Shown here in pieces: positions 34,131 through 42,494 of a stretch of 64,000 nucleotides of DNA. How positions within the stretch are numbered: position 1 is the first letter of the stretch; the number at the start of each line of letters is the position of its first letter. The notes under the pieces were generated by a model, which had not been told where the DNA came from, made no database searches, and was given only the letters and a program-made list of their open reading frames with translations. Origin of the DNA: Arthrobacter sp. EpRS71 (lineage in GTDB: Bacteria > Actinomycetota > Actinomycetes > Actinomycetales > Micrococcaceae); contig NZ_LNUV01000006.1 in the NCBI RefSeq assembly GCF_001512285.1, positions 522,158 to 586,157 on the forward strand, read 5' to 3'. Both the position numbers and the translations under genes were made by a program.

Positions 34131-34296
34131 GTTGTGGGGCCTGGTGTGCGTGGTTGGGTGGGGTTTTGGGGCGCAGAGTGGGCCCCGCAAATGGGGGGTG
34201 TTTGTTGTGGGGCCTGGTGTGCGTGGTTGGGTGGGGTTTTGGGGCGCAGAGTGGGCCTCGCAAATGGGGTGTGTTTGTTGTGGGGCCTGGTGTGCG
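34131..34296. repeat. 73-base tandem repeat, 2.3 copies, related to the 41855 palindrome
   Basis: GTTGTGGGGCCTGG starts at 34131, 34204 and 34277, spacing 73 bases each. Two full copies differ at few positions; the third is cut after about 20 bases. The segment 34169-34190 matches 41893-41914 at 21 of 22 bases, and in both places GTTGTG lies exactly 38 bases before it, so the repeat derives from the same mobile-like intergenic element as the palindrome there. Confidence 0.9.
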
Positions 34297-34316
34297 TTTC
34301 TCCGGGGGACAAAACA

Positions 34317-34353
34317 ACGGCGGCGCCACTCCGGAAAGGGGTGGCGCCGCCGT
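34317..34353 (-). terminator. Intrinsic terminator of the symporter gene
   Basis: ACGGCGGCGCCACTCC and GGGGTGGCGCCGCCGT form a 16-base stem with one mismatch. On the minus strand it is followed by GTTGTTTTGT. It is 29 bases past the stop of the sodium symporter gene. Confidence 0.8.
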
Positions 34354-34381
34354 CGAACTTTGCTTGTTTCTTTGTACCTGC

Positions 34382-35899
34382 CTACGGGGCAGGCGTGGTG
34401 AGCTCCTGCTCTGCCACGCGCGTGCCGGCAACCCGGTCCGTCCAGGCCTTCATCACTGCCGGATCGGTGGGCTTGCTGGCGAGCGAAACCACCACGTAAA
34501 CCAAGGCCGAGGCGATCAGGCCGAAGTAGATGGGCTCATTGGCGTAGATGCCGTCCAAAGGGACCTCAGCATTGATCTCAAGGATGGTCATGGTCCCCAG
34601 GGTCACCACTGAACCCGCGGCCATGGACCAGGCTGCTGCGATGCCCGTTCCACGCTTCCACACCAGACCGCCGATGATGGCTACCAGCAGGCCGCCCACC
34701 AGGATGTCGTAAGCGATGGTCAACGCGGCCACCACGTCCTTGGTGGAGATGGCGATGATGATGGCCACCAGCCCCAGTCCGAGGACCCAGTAACGGTTTG
34801 CCCTGACGTCGTGCTCAGGGTTGTCAGAGTCCGACGTGTCTATCTTCTTGCCAAACCAGCTGGCAACAAAGGGCATGACGTCGGCACGGGCAACGGTTGC
34901 CGCAGCGATCAACGCGCCGGACGCCGTGGACATCATGGCGGCCACGGCGGCAGCAAGCACCAGGCCGCCGATGCCGATGGGCAGGAGCCGGGTAGCGACC
35001 TCAGCGTAAACGTCGTCCTTGGCAGCGATTTCGACGCCGGAGAGTGCAACGCTGGCCGCCATGCCGATCAAGGCACCTGCGAAGCCGTAAAGAATGCAGT
35101 AGACCCCTGCAGTGGCGCCACCCCACCGGGCGACGGTGGGGGTCTTGGCGGTGAACACGCGCTGCCAGATGTCCTGGCCGATCAGGAGTCCCAGTGTGTA
35201 AACGACGAAGTAGGTGATGATCGTCTGGAGGCCGATGCCGCCGATGTCGAAGAAGCTCTCATCCACGCGGGCGCGGATGCCATCGAGGCCACCTGCAGCG
35301 TTCAGGGCGAAGGGAAGCATCAGGAAGAAGATTCCCACTGTTTTGATGACGAACTGGACCTGGTCGGCCAGGGTAATGGACCACATGCCGCCGATAGTGG
35401 AGTAGACCAGCACGATTGCACCGCCGATAGCGATGGCGAGCCACCGCTCCCAGCCGAAGAGGACCACGAAGATGGTGGCGTAAGCGCCGGTGGACGTGGC
35501 ACAGAGCATGAGGGTGTACGCCAACATGACGATGCCCGAGGTCTGGGTTGCCGTGCTGCCGTAGCGAAGGGTCAGCATCTGGGAGACCGTGTAGATCTTC
35601 AGCTTCTGGATGGTCCCGGCAAACAGGAGGCTGAGCAGCAGCACGCCTGAGCCGATTGCCACCACAAGCCACATGCCGGAGATGCCGAACTTGTAGCCGA
35701 GGCCGACGCCGCCCACGGTGGATGCGCCACCAAGAACCACTGCAGCCATGGTGCCGGTGTAAAGGAAGGGTCCCAGGCGGCGGCCGGCCACCAGGAAGTC
35801 GCTGTTGTTCTTGGTGCGGGACTTGCCCCACCAGCCGAATGCCAGCATGGCGAGCAGGTACACCACCACGATTGCGATGTTTATAGCCGATGATTCCAT
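34382..35899 (-). CDS. Sodium:solute symporter family transporter
   Basis: SSS-family Na+-coupled transporter of 505 residues with about 13 membrane segments. Family wording: GGASTVGGVGLGYKFGISGMW, RYGSTATQTSGIV, and GGMWSITLADQVQFV. N-terminal start ATG 35899 is chosen because AAGGA lies 6 bases upstream; a longer frame starts at 35923. Divergent from an XRE-cupin regulator gene, whose product likely controls it. Neighbouring ureohydrolase and decarboxylase genes suggest a guanidino or polyamine-type substrate (inference). Ends with a strong terminator. Confidence 0.9.
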   Translation of the reverse strand: MESSAINIAIVVVYLLAMLAFGWWGKSRTKNNSDFLVAGRRLGPFLYTGTMAAVVLGGASTVGGVGLGYKFGISGMWLVVAIGSGVLLLSLLFAGTIQKLKIYTVSQMLTLRYGSTATQTSGIVMLAYTLMLCATSTGAYATIFVVLFGWERWLAIAIGGAIVLVYSTIGGMWSITLADQVQFVIKTVGIFFLMLPFALNAAGGLDGIRARVDESFFDIGGIGLQTIITYFVVYTLGLLIGQDIWQRVFTAKTPTVARWGGATAGVYCILYGFAGALIGMAASVALSGVEIAAKDDVYAEVATRLLPIGIGGLVLAAAVAAMMSTASGALIAAATVARADVMPFVASWFGKKIDTSDSDNPEHDVRANRYWVLGLGLVAIIIAISTKDVVAALTIAYDILVGGLLVAIIGGLVWKRGTGIAAAWSMAAGSVVTLGTMTILEINAEVPLDGIYANEPIYFGLIASALVYVVVSLASKPTDPAVMKAWTDRVAGTRVAEQELTTPAP

Positions 35900-35996
35900 G
35901 AACGGTCCTTGGAGCTGATGCACAGAGGTTGGGGTTTTCGACGATACTCCTGCGAAGCGACGAAGTCTCTGTGCTGACGATTGGAGATTGGGGATG

Positions 35997-36026
35997 TGTT
36001 GTGTGCCTCACAGACAACACTTGTTG
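35997..36026. promoter_or_regulatory. Operator-like inverted repeats in the symporter/regulator divergent gap
   Basis: CAACA-CT-TGTTG (36015-36026) is a perfect 5-base-arm inverted repeat. TGTTGT at 35997-36002 and ACAACA at 36014-36019 form a second, overlapping pair, and a further TGTTG occurs at 36039-36043. The gap of 266 bases has no other clear element; these are candidate sites for the XRE-cupin regulator. Confidence 0.35.
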
Positions 36027-36165
36027 CCTATGAGGATATGTTGTGATGGGAGTAACAGTCAAGATCCTTTGGTCATGCTTCCGCGTATTCTGGCGCTCTT
36101 GGCCTGTCTCCCGGCTACTATTGCTCCAATGACAGGGCCACATGACAGGCCTGAAAGGTTCGTGA

Positions 36166-36741
36166 ATGAAGGCTCTACCCGTTGAACCGAGCAATGTGCC
36201 AGTTGCCATCGGTTCCAGAATCCGCGCAGCCCGGCAGGCGCAGCGCCTCACCATTGAGCAAGTGGCCGATGCCACCGGACTGACCAAGGGCTTCCTTAGC
36301 CGTGTGGAGCGGGACCTGACATCGCCGTCGGTCGCTTCCTTGGTGACTCTGTGCCAGGTGCTGTCTGTGTCCGTGGGCGATTTGTTCGCGGCGCCGGAGA
36401 CACACCTGACCAAGCGCGACGACGGCCCCCGCATCTCCCTGGGTGGCCAGGGCATTGTGGAGCGCTTGTTGACCGCCCGCTCCGAGCGTCGCTTACAAAT
36501 CCTGCAGGCAACCATCGAGCCACGTGGCCGCGGGGAAAATGAGCTCTACGCAGTGGACTGCGACGTGGACGTACTCCATGTGGTCAAGGGCCGGATCAAG
36601 CTCATCCTGACCAACGAGGAGTACGACCTCGAAGAAGGGGACACGCTCTCCTTCCCGGGCCGCGAACCCCACACCTGGATCAACCCCACAGATGAAACCG
36701 TCGAGGTGTTGTGGGTGCTGGTGCCGGCAGCCAGCCGCTAG
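36166..36741 (+). CDS. XRE family regulator with cupin domain
   Basis: PuuR-type protein of 191 residues. The N-terminal HTH is at about 15-70 (RIRAARQAQRLTIEQVADAT, TKGFLSRVERD) and the cupin sensor domain at about 110-190 (ELYAVDCDVDVLHVVKGRIK, FPGREPHTWINP). Such regulators respond to polyamines or amino acid derivatives. It is divergent from the sodium symporter gene and within 3 kb of the ureohydrolase gene, so it probably controls guanidino or polyamine uptake and use. ATG 36166 is preceded by a weak GAAAGG. A 19-base perfect palindrome follows its stop. Confidence 0.88.
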   Translation: MKALPVEPSNVPVAIGSRIRAARQAQRLTIEQVADATGLTKGFLSRVERDLTSPSVASLVTLCQVLSVSVGDLFAAPETHLTKRDDGPRISLGGQGIVERLLTARSERRLQILQATIEPRGRGENELYAVDCDVDVLHVVKGRIKLILTNEEYDLEEGDTLSFPGREPHTWINPTDETVEVLWVLVPAASR

Positions 36742-36763
36742 TTCCTGGCGCCCCGCGAGGTGA

Positions 36764-36804
36764 CAGTTAGTGCCAATGTTTCGGGGAAACATTGGCACTA
36801 ACTG
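36764..36804. terminator. Perfect 19-base hairpin between convergent genes
   Basis: CAGTTAGTGCCAATGTTTC (36764-36782) and GAAACATTGGCACTAACTG (36786-36804) pair perfectly with a 3-base loop. It fills the gap between the XRE-cupin gene and the convergent APC permease gene. No T run follows on either strand, so it may act by a different mechanism than an intrinsic terminator. Confidence 0.8.
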
Positions 36805-36829
36805 CAGTCTCGGCGGGCGGAAGCCGCGC

Positions 36830-38803
36830 TCAGCCCACGTGCACCCATGGTCGGCGCGTGATGTCCGGCTCGGCTTCCCTCAATACTTCGCGGGTTACCG
36901 GTGCGATCTCTCCCTCGCCGAAGAACAGGAACTTGCTGAGGTTGGAGATCGGGTTGCCCTCGGTCCACCGGAAGTAGATGTGGGGCATGAACCCTGTGAC
37001 GTCCCGGATGTGGAGGAGCACTGCGGCCACGGTGTTGGGCACGTTGTTGCTGTGCACCTCCAGGATTTTGAACCCATGCCTGAGTTTGCCTACAACCTGG
37101 AGTTCCTGCTCGAAGTCCGAGCTGTCGTCCACAATGACCTCGATGAAGACGGCGTCGCAGTCAACGGGCAGATGGCTGGCCTGCTGGGCGTGTTGGAGCT
37201 TTTCCCGGTATCGGCTGGCGCTGAGGTGTTTTGGCTCGTGGGCGATGATGCGAACGGGCCCATCGGAAGCGTTTGCAGCGAATTCGAGGGCTTTCTCGTC
37301 CATCTTGATGTGAGTGGCCCGGAGTTCGAAAGCGCGCCGCATGCGGGAGATGAAACTGACCACCATGATGGCCAGGATGAAGAGGGCGGCAATCTTGAGG
37401 CCGTCGGGGCGTTCGATCGAGTTGACCACGGTGGTGTAAATGAAGACGAGGGAGATCAGGCCGAAGCCAATGACCTGTGCGCGTTGTTTCTTTCTCCGTG
37501 CGGACAGGGTTACCGCGATGGAGGCTGAGGTAATGAGGACCAGGACGCCAGTGGCATAGGCGCCGCCTTGGGCGTTGACGTCGGCCTGGAAAATGATGGT
37601 CACAATGAAAGCGATGACCGTGAAGACCAGGACCAGGGGGCGGAGTGCCCGTGCCCATGCCGGTGCCATGCCGTACCGGGGCAGGTAGCGGGGGACGAGG
37701 TTCAGCAGACCGGCCATGGCGGAGGCGCCGGCAAACCAAAGGATGGCGATGGTGCTGACGTCATAGATGGTTCCGAAGCCGTCGCCGAGGAATTTGTGCG
37801 CGAGGTAGGCGAGTGCGCGGCCTTCGGCTTTGCCGCCGTCCTGGAATTCGGCGGCGGGAATCAGCATGACGGTGGTGAAGCTGGACGTGATGAGGAACGA
37901 GCTCATGATGATGGCCGCGGTGGTGAGGAGCTTGTGGGCACCTTTGATCCGGCCTGTGGGTTTGGCATCGGTGTCTGTGGGGTGGCCCTTGATTTGGGGC
38001 ATGACGGCGACGCCGGTTTCGAATCCGGAGAGTCCAAGTGCCAAACGGGGGAAGACCAGGAGTGCCAAGGCGATCATCATGATGGGATCGCCATGGGAGG
38101 TGGTGAGCGCGGTCCACCAATCGGTAATGACACCGGCTTCGGTGAAGAGATGGGTCATGGACACCACGATCACCACAAGGTTCAGCGCGAGGAACGCTGC
38201 CACCAGTACTACGGCCACGTTGATGGCTTCCTTGAATCCGCGCAGGAAGACGATGCCGAGTCCTGCGATCAAGGCGATGGTGATGACCACTTGCTGGCCT
38301 TCGAGGAAGTGCGGGGCGAAGGGGTTCTCGATGAGGTGGGCCGTGGCATCGGCGGCTGAGAGCGTGATGGTGATCATGAAGTCCGTGGCTGCAAACCCCA
38401 AGAGGGCAAGGACGAACAGCTTGCCGCCCCATCGTGGCAGCAGGCGTTCCAGCATGGCGATTGATCCTTCGCCGCGCGGGCTTTCTTTGGCAACGCGCCG
38501 GTAGACGGGCAGCGCGCCGGCCAGGGTAGCGAACACGAGGAGCAACGTGGCCAAGGGCGACAACAAACCTGCAGCAAGTGCGGCAATGGCCGGCTGATAA
38601 CCAAGGGTGGAGAAGTAGTCCAGGCCGGTGAGGCACATGACCTTCCACCAGGCCTGCGGTTTGTGGGAGTCTGTCGGTTTCCCGTGGGGGCCCTGCCGCT
38701 TGCCTGAGGTGTCCGGCATTCCTTCGAGCAGCCACGACTTGAGGTTGAAGGAGTGCTTTGGCCGGTCGGCCGGGTCGGCCGGAGGCCTCGTCAGGGTGGT
38801 CAC
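36830..38803 (-). CDS. APC superfamily permease with cytoplasmic C-terminal domain
   Basis: Integral membrane transporter of 657 residues. About 12 membrane segments cover residues 50-480 ([39 protein letters not shown]), followed by a soluble C-terminal domain of about 170 residues ([19 protein letters not shown] onward). This plan is like the KimA/KUP-type APC members, whose soluble tail regulates transport, but I cannot tell K+ from amino acid transport. Start is GTG 38803 with AAAGGA 5 bases upstream. It is divergent from the ureohydrolase gene (228-base gap), so a shared regulation is possible. Confidence 0.82.
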   Translation of the reverse strand: MTTLTRPPADPADRPKHSFNLKSWLLEGMPDTSGKRQGPHGKPTDSHKPQAWWKVMCLTGLDYFSTLGYQPAIAALAAGLLSPLATLLLVFATLAGALPVYRRVAKESPRGEGSIAMLERLLPRWGGKLFVLALLGFAATDFMITITLSAADATAHLIENPFAPHFLEGQQVVITIALIAGLGIVFLRGFKEAINVAVVLVAAFLALNLVVIVVSMTHLFTEAGVITDWWTALTTSHGDPIMMIALALLVFPRLALGLSGFETGVAVMPQIKGHPTDTDAKPTGRIKGAHKLLTTAAIIMSSFLITSSFTTVMLIPAAEFQDGGKAEGRALAYLAHKFLGDGFGTIYDVSTIAILWFAGASAMAGLLNLVPRYLPRYGMAPAWARALRPLVLVFTVIAFIVTIIFQADVNAQGGAYATGVLVLITSASIAVTLSARRKKQRAQVIGFGLISLVFIYTTVVNSIERPDGLKIAALFILAIMVVSFISRMRRAFELRATHIKMDEKALEFAANASDGPVRIIAHEPKHLSASRYREKLQHAQQASHLPVDCDAVFIEVIVDDSSDFEQELQVVGKLRHGFKILEVHSNNVPNTVAAVLLHIRDVTGFMPHIYFRWTEGNPISNLSKFLFFGEGEIAPVTREVLREAEPDITRRPWVHVG

Positions 38804-38972
38804 GTTGTCCTTTCGCGCAGCACGGTGCTGCTTCCGTTAGGAGCGTATGGCCGCCGTCGACGCCGGGACCCCGGTTTTTATGGAATCTTTACGCCTGCTG
38901 TGACCGGCATCTCATGCCCCTTTCAGTAATCTGATTTGTAAACAGGTGATGCATATTAGGAAACTTCGAGTG

Positions 38973-38978
38973 TATGAT
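38973..38978 (+). promoter_or_regulatory. -10 element upstream of the ureohydrolase gene
   Basis: TATGAT lies 54 bases before the TTG start at 39032. No convincing -35 is seen. If used, GTG 38981 would sit at the transcription start, which is one reason I prefer the downstream start. Confidence 0.35.
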
Positions 38979-39031
38979 GGGTGTCACAGCTAGTGACTCA
39001 ATCGCCCCATGATTACAAGGAGTGGCATATT

Positions 39032-40102
39032 TTGGAAGAGCTCCGTATTGAAGCCAACGGGAACCTCGGCCCCATCGATTCGTCCCGCATCCCGCGCTAC
39101 GCCGGTGCCGCCACCTACGCCCGCCTGCCCCGCCTGGACCAGGTTGCCAAGGCCGACGTCACGGTTGTCGGCGTCCCCTTCGACTCGGGTGTTTCCTACC
39201 GTCCCGGCGCGCGCTTCGGTGCCAATCATGTGCGCGAGGCCAGCCGCTTGCTGCGCCCGTACAACCCGGCCTGGGACGTTAGCCCGTTCGAGAACATCCA
39301 GGTTGCCGACGCCGGCGACATGGCCGTGAACCCGTTCAACATCAACGAAGCCATTGAGACCATCCAGCAGAACGCCTTGGACCTCACGGCCAACGGCAGC
39401 AAGCTGGTCACCCTTGGTGGCGACCACACCATTGCCCTGCCCCTCCTCCGCGCAGCAGCCGAACGAACCGGCGAGCCCATTGCCATGCTCCACTTCGACG
39501 CCCACCTGGATACCTGGGACACCTACTTCGGTGCCGAGTACACGCACGGCACCCCCTTCCGCCGCGCTGTGGAAGAAGGCATCCTGGACACCGAGGCCAT
39601 CAGCCACGTGGGTACCCGCGGCCCGCTGTACGGCAAGAAGGACCTCGACGACGACCACCGCTTCGGCTTCGGAATCGTCACCTCCGCAGACGTCTACTAC
39701 CAAGGCGTCCTGGAGACGGTGGCCAAGATCCGGGACCGCATTGGCAACCGTCCGCTGTACATCTCCGTGGACATTGACGTCCTGGATCCGGCGCACGCAC
39801 CCGGCACCGGCACTCCCGAGGCCGGCGGTATCAGCAGCCGCGAGCTCCTCGAAATCATCCGTGGCTTCCGCGGCATGAACCTTGTTGGCGCGGACATCGT
39901 TGAGGTTGCTCCGGCTTACGACCACGCAGAGATCACGGGCGTCGCAGGCAGCCACGTAGCCTACGAGCTCGTGACCCTCATGGCGGACAACGCCGTCGAA
40001 GGCGACCGCCAAGGTGCCCCGAACGGCTACGCGCAGCAGGCGCTCGGCGCTCGCATCGCGGAGCTCGCACAGGCAACCGGAGCAACCGGAGACCAGCGAT
40101 GA
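39032..40102 (+). CDS. Ureohydrolase: agmatinase or guanidinobutyrase
   Basis: Mn-dependent ureohydrolase (SpeB/GbuA family), 356 residues, that releases urea from a guanidino compound. Metal-binding motifs [11 protein letters not shown] near residue 129, [14 protein letters not shown] near 154 and [16 protein letters not shown] near 246 are intact. I chose TTG 39032, which has AAGGAG 9 bases upstream and gives [13 protein letters not shown]; the in-frame GTG at 38981 would add 17 residues and sits just after a -10 sequence. It overlaps the TPP decarboxylase gene by 4 bases. With a 2-ketoarginine-type decarboxylase next door, 4-guanidinobutyrate is the more likely substrate. Confidence 0.9.
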   Translation: MEELRIEANGNLGPIDSSRIPRYAGAATYARLPRLDQVAKADVTVVGVPFDSGVSYRPGARFGANHVREASRLLRPYNPAWDVSPFENIQVADAGDMAVNPFNINEAIETIQQNALDLTANGSKLVTLGGDHTIALPLLRAAAERTGEPIAMLHFDAHLDTWDTYFGAEYTHGTPFRRAVEEGILDTEAISHVGTRGPLYGKKDLDDDHRFGFGIVTSADVYYQGVLETVAKIRDRIGNRPLYISVDIDVLDPAHAPGTGTPEAGGISSRELLEIIRGFRGMNLVGADIVEVAPAYDHAEITGVAGSHVAYELVTLMADNAVEGDRQGAPNGYAQQALGARIAELAQATGATGDQR

Positions 40103-41802
40103 TCGACTTCGATCCTGGCACAGCAGCTCCCACGAAGGGGACTAACCAGCGCAACGGTGGGGACCTCGTCGTCGAGACCCTTGAAGCGCTGGGCGCGAAG
40201 ACTGTTTTCGGCATCCCGGGCCAGCACGCTCTCGGGCTGTTCGACGCCATGGGCCGCGGCAATCTGCACTTCGTGTCTTCCCGCGTGGAGAACAACTCGG
40301 CGTTCGCCGCGGACGGCTACTCCCGTGCCACGGGTGAGGTGGGTGTGCTGTTCCTGTCCACCGGGCCGGGTGCGCTGACGTCCTTGGCCGGTCTGCAGGA
40401 GGCTTACGCCACGGGCGTTCCCATGGTGGTTGTCGCCAGCCAGATCCCGCTCGATGGCCTGGGTGCGCGTCGCAAGGGCATGCTGCACCAGCTCGATGAC
40501 CAGAAGGCCTCGGCCGCGAACGTCACCAAGAGCCAGCGACTGATCCAGCACGCTTCCGGTATCCCATCCGCCATCCAGGACGCCTGGACCGAGGCGATTT
40601 CCTCGCCGCAGGGCCCTGTCTGGATCGAAATTCCGCAGAACGTCCTGCTGGATCCCATCATGGTGCCCCCGGTGGAGGATGCGCTGGCTGAGGCGTTCGA
40701 CAACCCGCCGCGCGTGGAGTTGATCCGCGAAGCGGTGAAGTGGCTTTCGACGGCGGAACGTCCGGCGATCATCGCAGGCGGCGGTACGCGTCGTGGCCGG
40801 GCTGAGAAGTCGTTGCTCTCGATCGCTGAGCAGCTGCGCGCCCCGGTGATCTGCACTCCCGGTGGCAACGGTGCGTTCCCGTGGACCCACGAACTTTCGT
40901 TGCAGTCGTGGATCGAGGACCGGTACATGACCGATGTCCTGGAAGACGCCGATGTCCTGATCGTGATTGGCTCCTCGTTGGGTGAAGTGACCTCGAACTA
41001 CTTCACGTTCGAACCCCGCGGCCGGATCATCCAGATCGACGCCGAACCCCGGGTCCTGGAATCCAACCGCCCGGGTTTGGGCATCCGCGCCGACGCCGGG
41101 CAGGCACTTGCCGCGTTGGACGAAGCCCTCGCCGCAGCAGGTGCAGCGGACGCAACACGGCGTGATTGGCACGGCACCAGCCCGGAAGACGTGGTCAAGG
41201 AATCATTGGCCAAGGTCACGGCCCGGCTTGAATCCCAGGACCTGGCCAAGGAACTGAAGTTCATGGCCGACATCCGCGAGGCTGTTCCGGCCGACATGCA
41301 AACGTTCTGGGACATGACCATCTCCGCGTACTGGGGCTGGAGCTGCTGGGACGCCCGGCAGGGCCAGTTCCACTCCGCCCAGGGCGCCGGTGGCCTCGGT
41401 TATGGTTTCCCGGCAGCCATCGGTGGGGCCGTGGGCCTGGAGACCACGGGCAAACCCGGCCGTGTGCTGGCTGTGTCCGGTGACGGTTCTTCGATGTACT
41501 CCATCTCCGAGCTCGCCACGGCCAAGCAGCATAACGTCCCGGTCACCTGGCTGATCGTGGACGACGGCGGCTACGGGATCCTGCGCGAGTACATGGTGGG
41601 TGCCTTCGGCCAGGCCACGGCCACCGAGCTCGCCCGCCCCGACTTCGTGAAGCTCGCCGAGTCCTTCGGCGTCCCGGCCCGCCGGGTGGCCCCCGAAGAA
41701 GTGGGGGACGCGCTCAAGGCGTCCTTCGAAGCCGACGGACCCAACGTCGTCGTGGTTGAAACGCTGCTGAAGATGTTCGGGCCCACGCACCTGGACGACT
41801 AA
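40099..41802 (+). CDS. TPP-dependent decarboxylase, likely 5-guanidino-2-oxopentanoate decarboxylase (AruI-like)
   Basis: Thiamine-pyrophosphate enzyme of 567 residues with the three domains of the acetolactate synthase/benzoylformate decarboxylase group. The activating Glu lies in [17 protein letters not shown] near residue 70. The cofactor motif starts [16 protein letters not shown] near 460 and ends [12 protein letters not shown] near 488, where the usual NN is DD, an unusual but metal-compatible change. Four-base overlap with the ureohydrolase gene shows a shared operon. In the arginine transaminase route AruI converts 2-ketoarginine to 4-guanidinobutyraldehyde, which after oxidation is the ureohydrolase substrate. 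Other 2-keto acid substrates are possible. Confidence 0.8.
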   Translation: MIDFDPGTAAPTKGTNQRNGGDLVVETLEALGAKTVFGIPGQHALGLFDAMGRGNLHFVSSRVENNSAFAADGYSRATGEVGVLFLSTGPGALTSLAGLQEAYATGVPMVVVASQIPLDGLGARRKGMLHQLDDQKASAANVTKSQRLIQHASGIPSAIQDAWTEAISSPQGPVWIEIPQNVLLDPIMVPPVEDALAEAFDNPPRVELIREAVKWLSTAERPAIIAGGGTRRGRAEKSLLSIAEQLRAPVICTPGGNGAFPWTHELSLQSWIEDRYMTDVLEDADVLIVIGSSLGEVTSNYFTFEPRGRIIQIDAEPRVLESNRPGLGIRADAGQALAALDEALAAAGAADATRRDWHGTSPEDVVKESLAKVTARLESQDLAKELKFMADIREAVPADMQTFWDMTISAYWGWSCWDARQGQFHSAQGAGGLGYGFPAAIGGAVGLETTGKPGRVLAVSGDGSSMYSISELATAKQHNVPVTWLIVDDGGYGILREYMVGAFGQATATELARPDFVKLAESFGVPARRVAPEEVGDALKASFEADGPNVVVVETLLKMFGPTHLDD

Positions 41803-41817
41803 GCGCGCCAAGCAAGC

Positions 41818-41851
41818 AGCCCCCGCACGGGTACTCCGTGCGGGGGCTTTC
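41818..41851 (+). terminator. Intrinsic terminator
   Basis: AGCCCCCGCAC (41818-41828) and GTGCGGGGGCT (41838-41848) form a perfect 11-base stem followed by TTC. It ends the ureohydrolase/decarboxylase operon. Confidence 0.85.
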
Positions 41852-41854
41852 TGC

Positions 41855-41915
41855 GTTGTGAGGCCCGCTCTGCGCCCTATTCCTCGGAAATAGGGCGCAG
41901 AGCGGGCCCCGCAAC
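41855..41915. repeat. Palindromic intergenic element with 20-base perfect stem
   Basis: GGCCCGCTCTGCGCCCTATT (41862-41881) pairs perfectly with AATAGGGCGCAGAGCGGGCC (41889-41908), loop of 7. Flanks GTTG and CAAC extend the symmetry. It directly follows a complete terminator, so it is not needed for termination. It shares a 60-base layout with the tandem repeat at 34131. Confidence 0.9.
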
Positions 41916-41962
41916 GCCCATGCACACCCACTCTTTAGTTTCCCAAAGCAATCACTTTGAGT

Positions 41963-41980
41963 TATAGTTGCTTTAGGCAA
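41963..41980 (+). promoter_or_regulatory. MarR promoter and probable autoregulatory operator
   Basis: A -10-like TATAGT (41963-41968) is followed directly by TTGC-TTTAG-GCAA (41968-41980), a perfect 4-base-arm inverted repeat. AAAGCAA at 41945-41951 mirrors TTGCTTT at 41968-41974. Placement over the promoter is typical of MarR autorepression. Confidence 0.45.
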
Positions 41981-42001
41981 ACAAAAAGAGGGGTGTCTTC
42001 C

Positions 42002-42484
42002 ATGTCCGTTGGTTCTGCCACGGCAACCGATCTTGTGCATCAAATCTTCGATCTCCAGCGCACATTGCGCTGTGTGGTGACCGCCCACATGTCCCGCGTT
42101 CCCGACGTCGGAATGGCGGTGCAAGGGGTGATGCGCTTCATCGGCGAGGGAGAGAGCCGCGCAACGCATCTGGCCACGCGGCTCGGTGTCAGCGCTCCGG
42201 TCCTCAGCCGGCACATCAGTGAACTCGAGGAACTCGGCTTCGTGGTCAGGCGGCCGGACCCAGCGGACGGCAGGGCCCAACTCCTCGCACTGACGGAGAA
42301 AGGCTCCGCGAAACTGCGCGAATTTGAAGAACAACGCAGCGTGAGACTGCGCGATTACCTGGCGGATTGGAGCGAGGCAGACGCCCTCGAGGCCTCTCAG
42401 GTGATCAACAAACTCACGGAGTCCCTCAAGGACTCAATCCGGGCAACGGCGGCCGGCTCCATCACAACAAACCAGACAGCTTAG
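42002..42484 (+). CDS. MarR family transcriptional regulator
   Basis: Winged-helix regulator of 160 residues. The wing-HTH region is SRATHLATRLGVSAPVLSRH with ELEELGFVVRRPDPADGRAQ (the DxRxx wing motif), near residues 50-100. It is 10 bases upstream of a drug-type MFS exporter gene, so it probably represses both until a ligand binds. Start ATG 42002 has GAGGGG 10 bases upstream. The frame extends further upstream to 41957 but that would include the operator. Confidence 0.9.
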   Translation: MSVGSATATDLVHQIFDLQRTLRCVVTAHMSRVPDVGMAVQGVMRFIGEGESRATHLATRLGVSAPVLSRHISELEELGFVVRRPDPADGRAQLLALTEKGSAKLREFEEQRSVRLRDYLADWSEADALEASQVINKLTESLKDSIRATAAGSITTNQTA

Positions 42485-42494
42485 GAGCCCACGC

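Larger units (their letters stand above)
33961..34381. other. Non-coding gap of 421 bases
   Basis: The first 170 bases (33961-34130) show nothing I recognise. 34131-34296 holds a 73-base tandem repeat and 34317-34353 a hairpin terminator for the minus-strand symporter gene, both described separately. Confidence 0.7.

Noticed and set aside
34131..34296. CRISPR array
   Set aside because: Repeat unit of 73 bases is directly tandem with no spacers, no cas genes, and a related single copy elsewhere.
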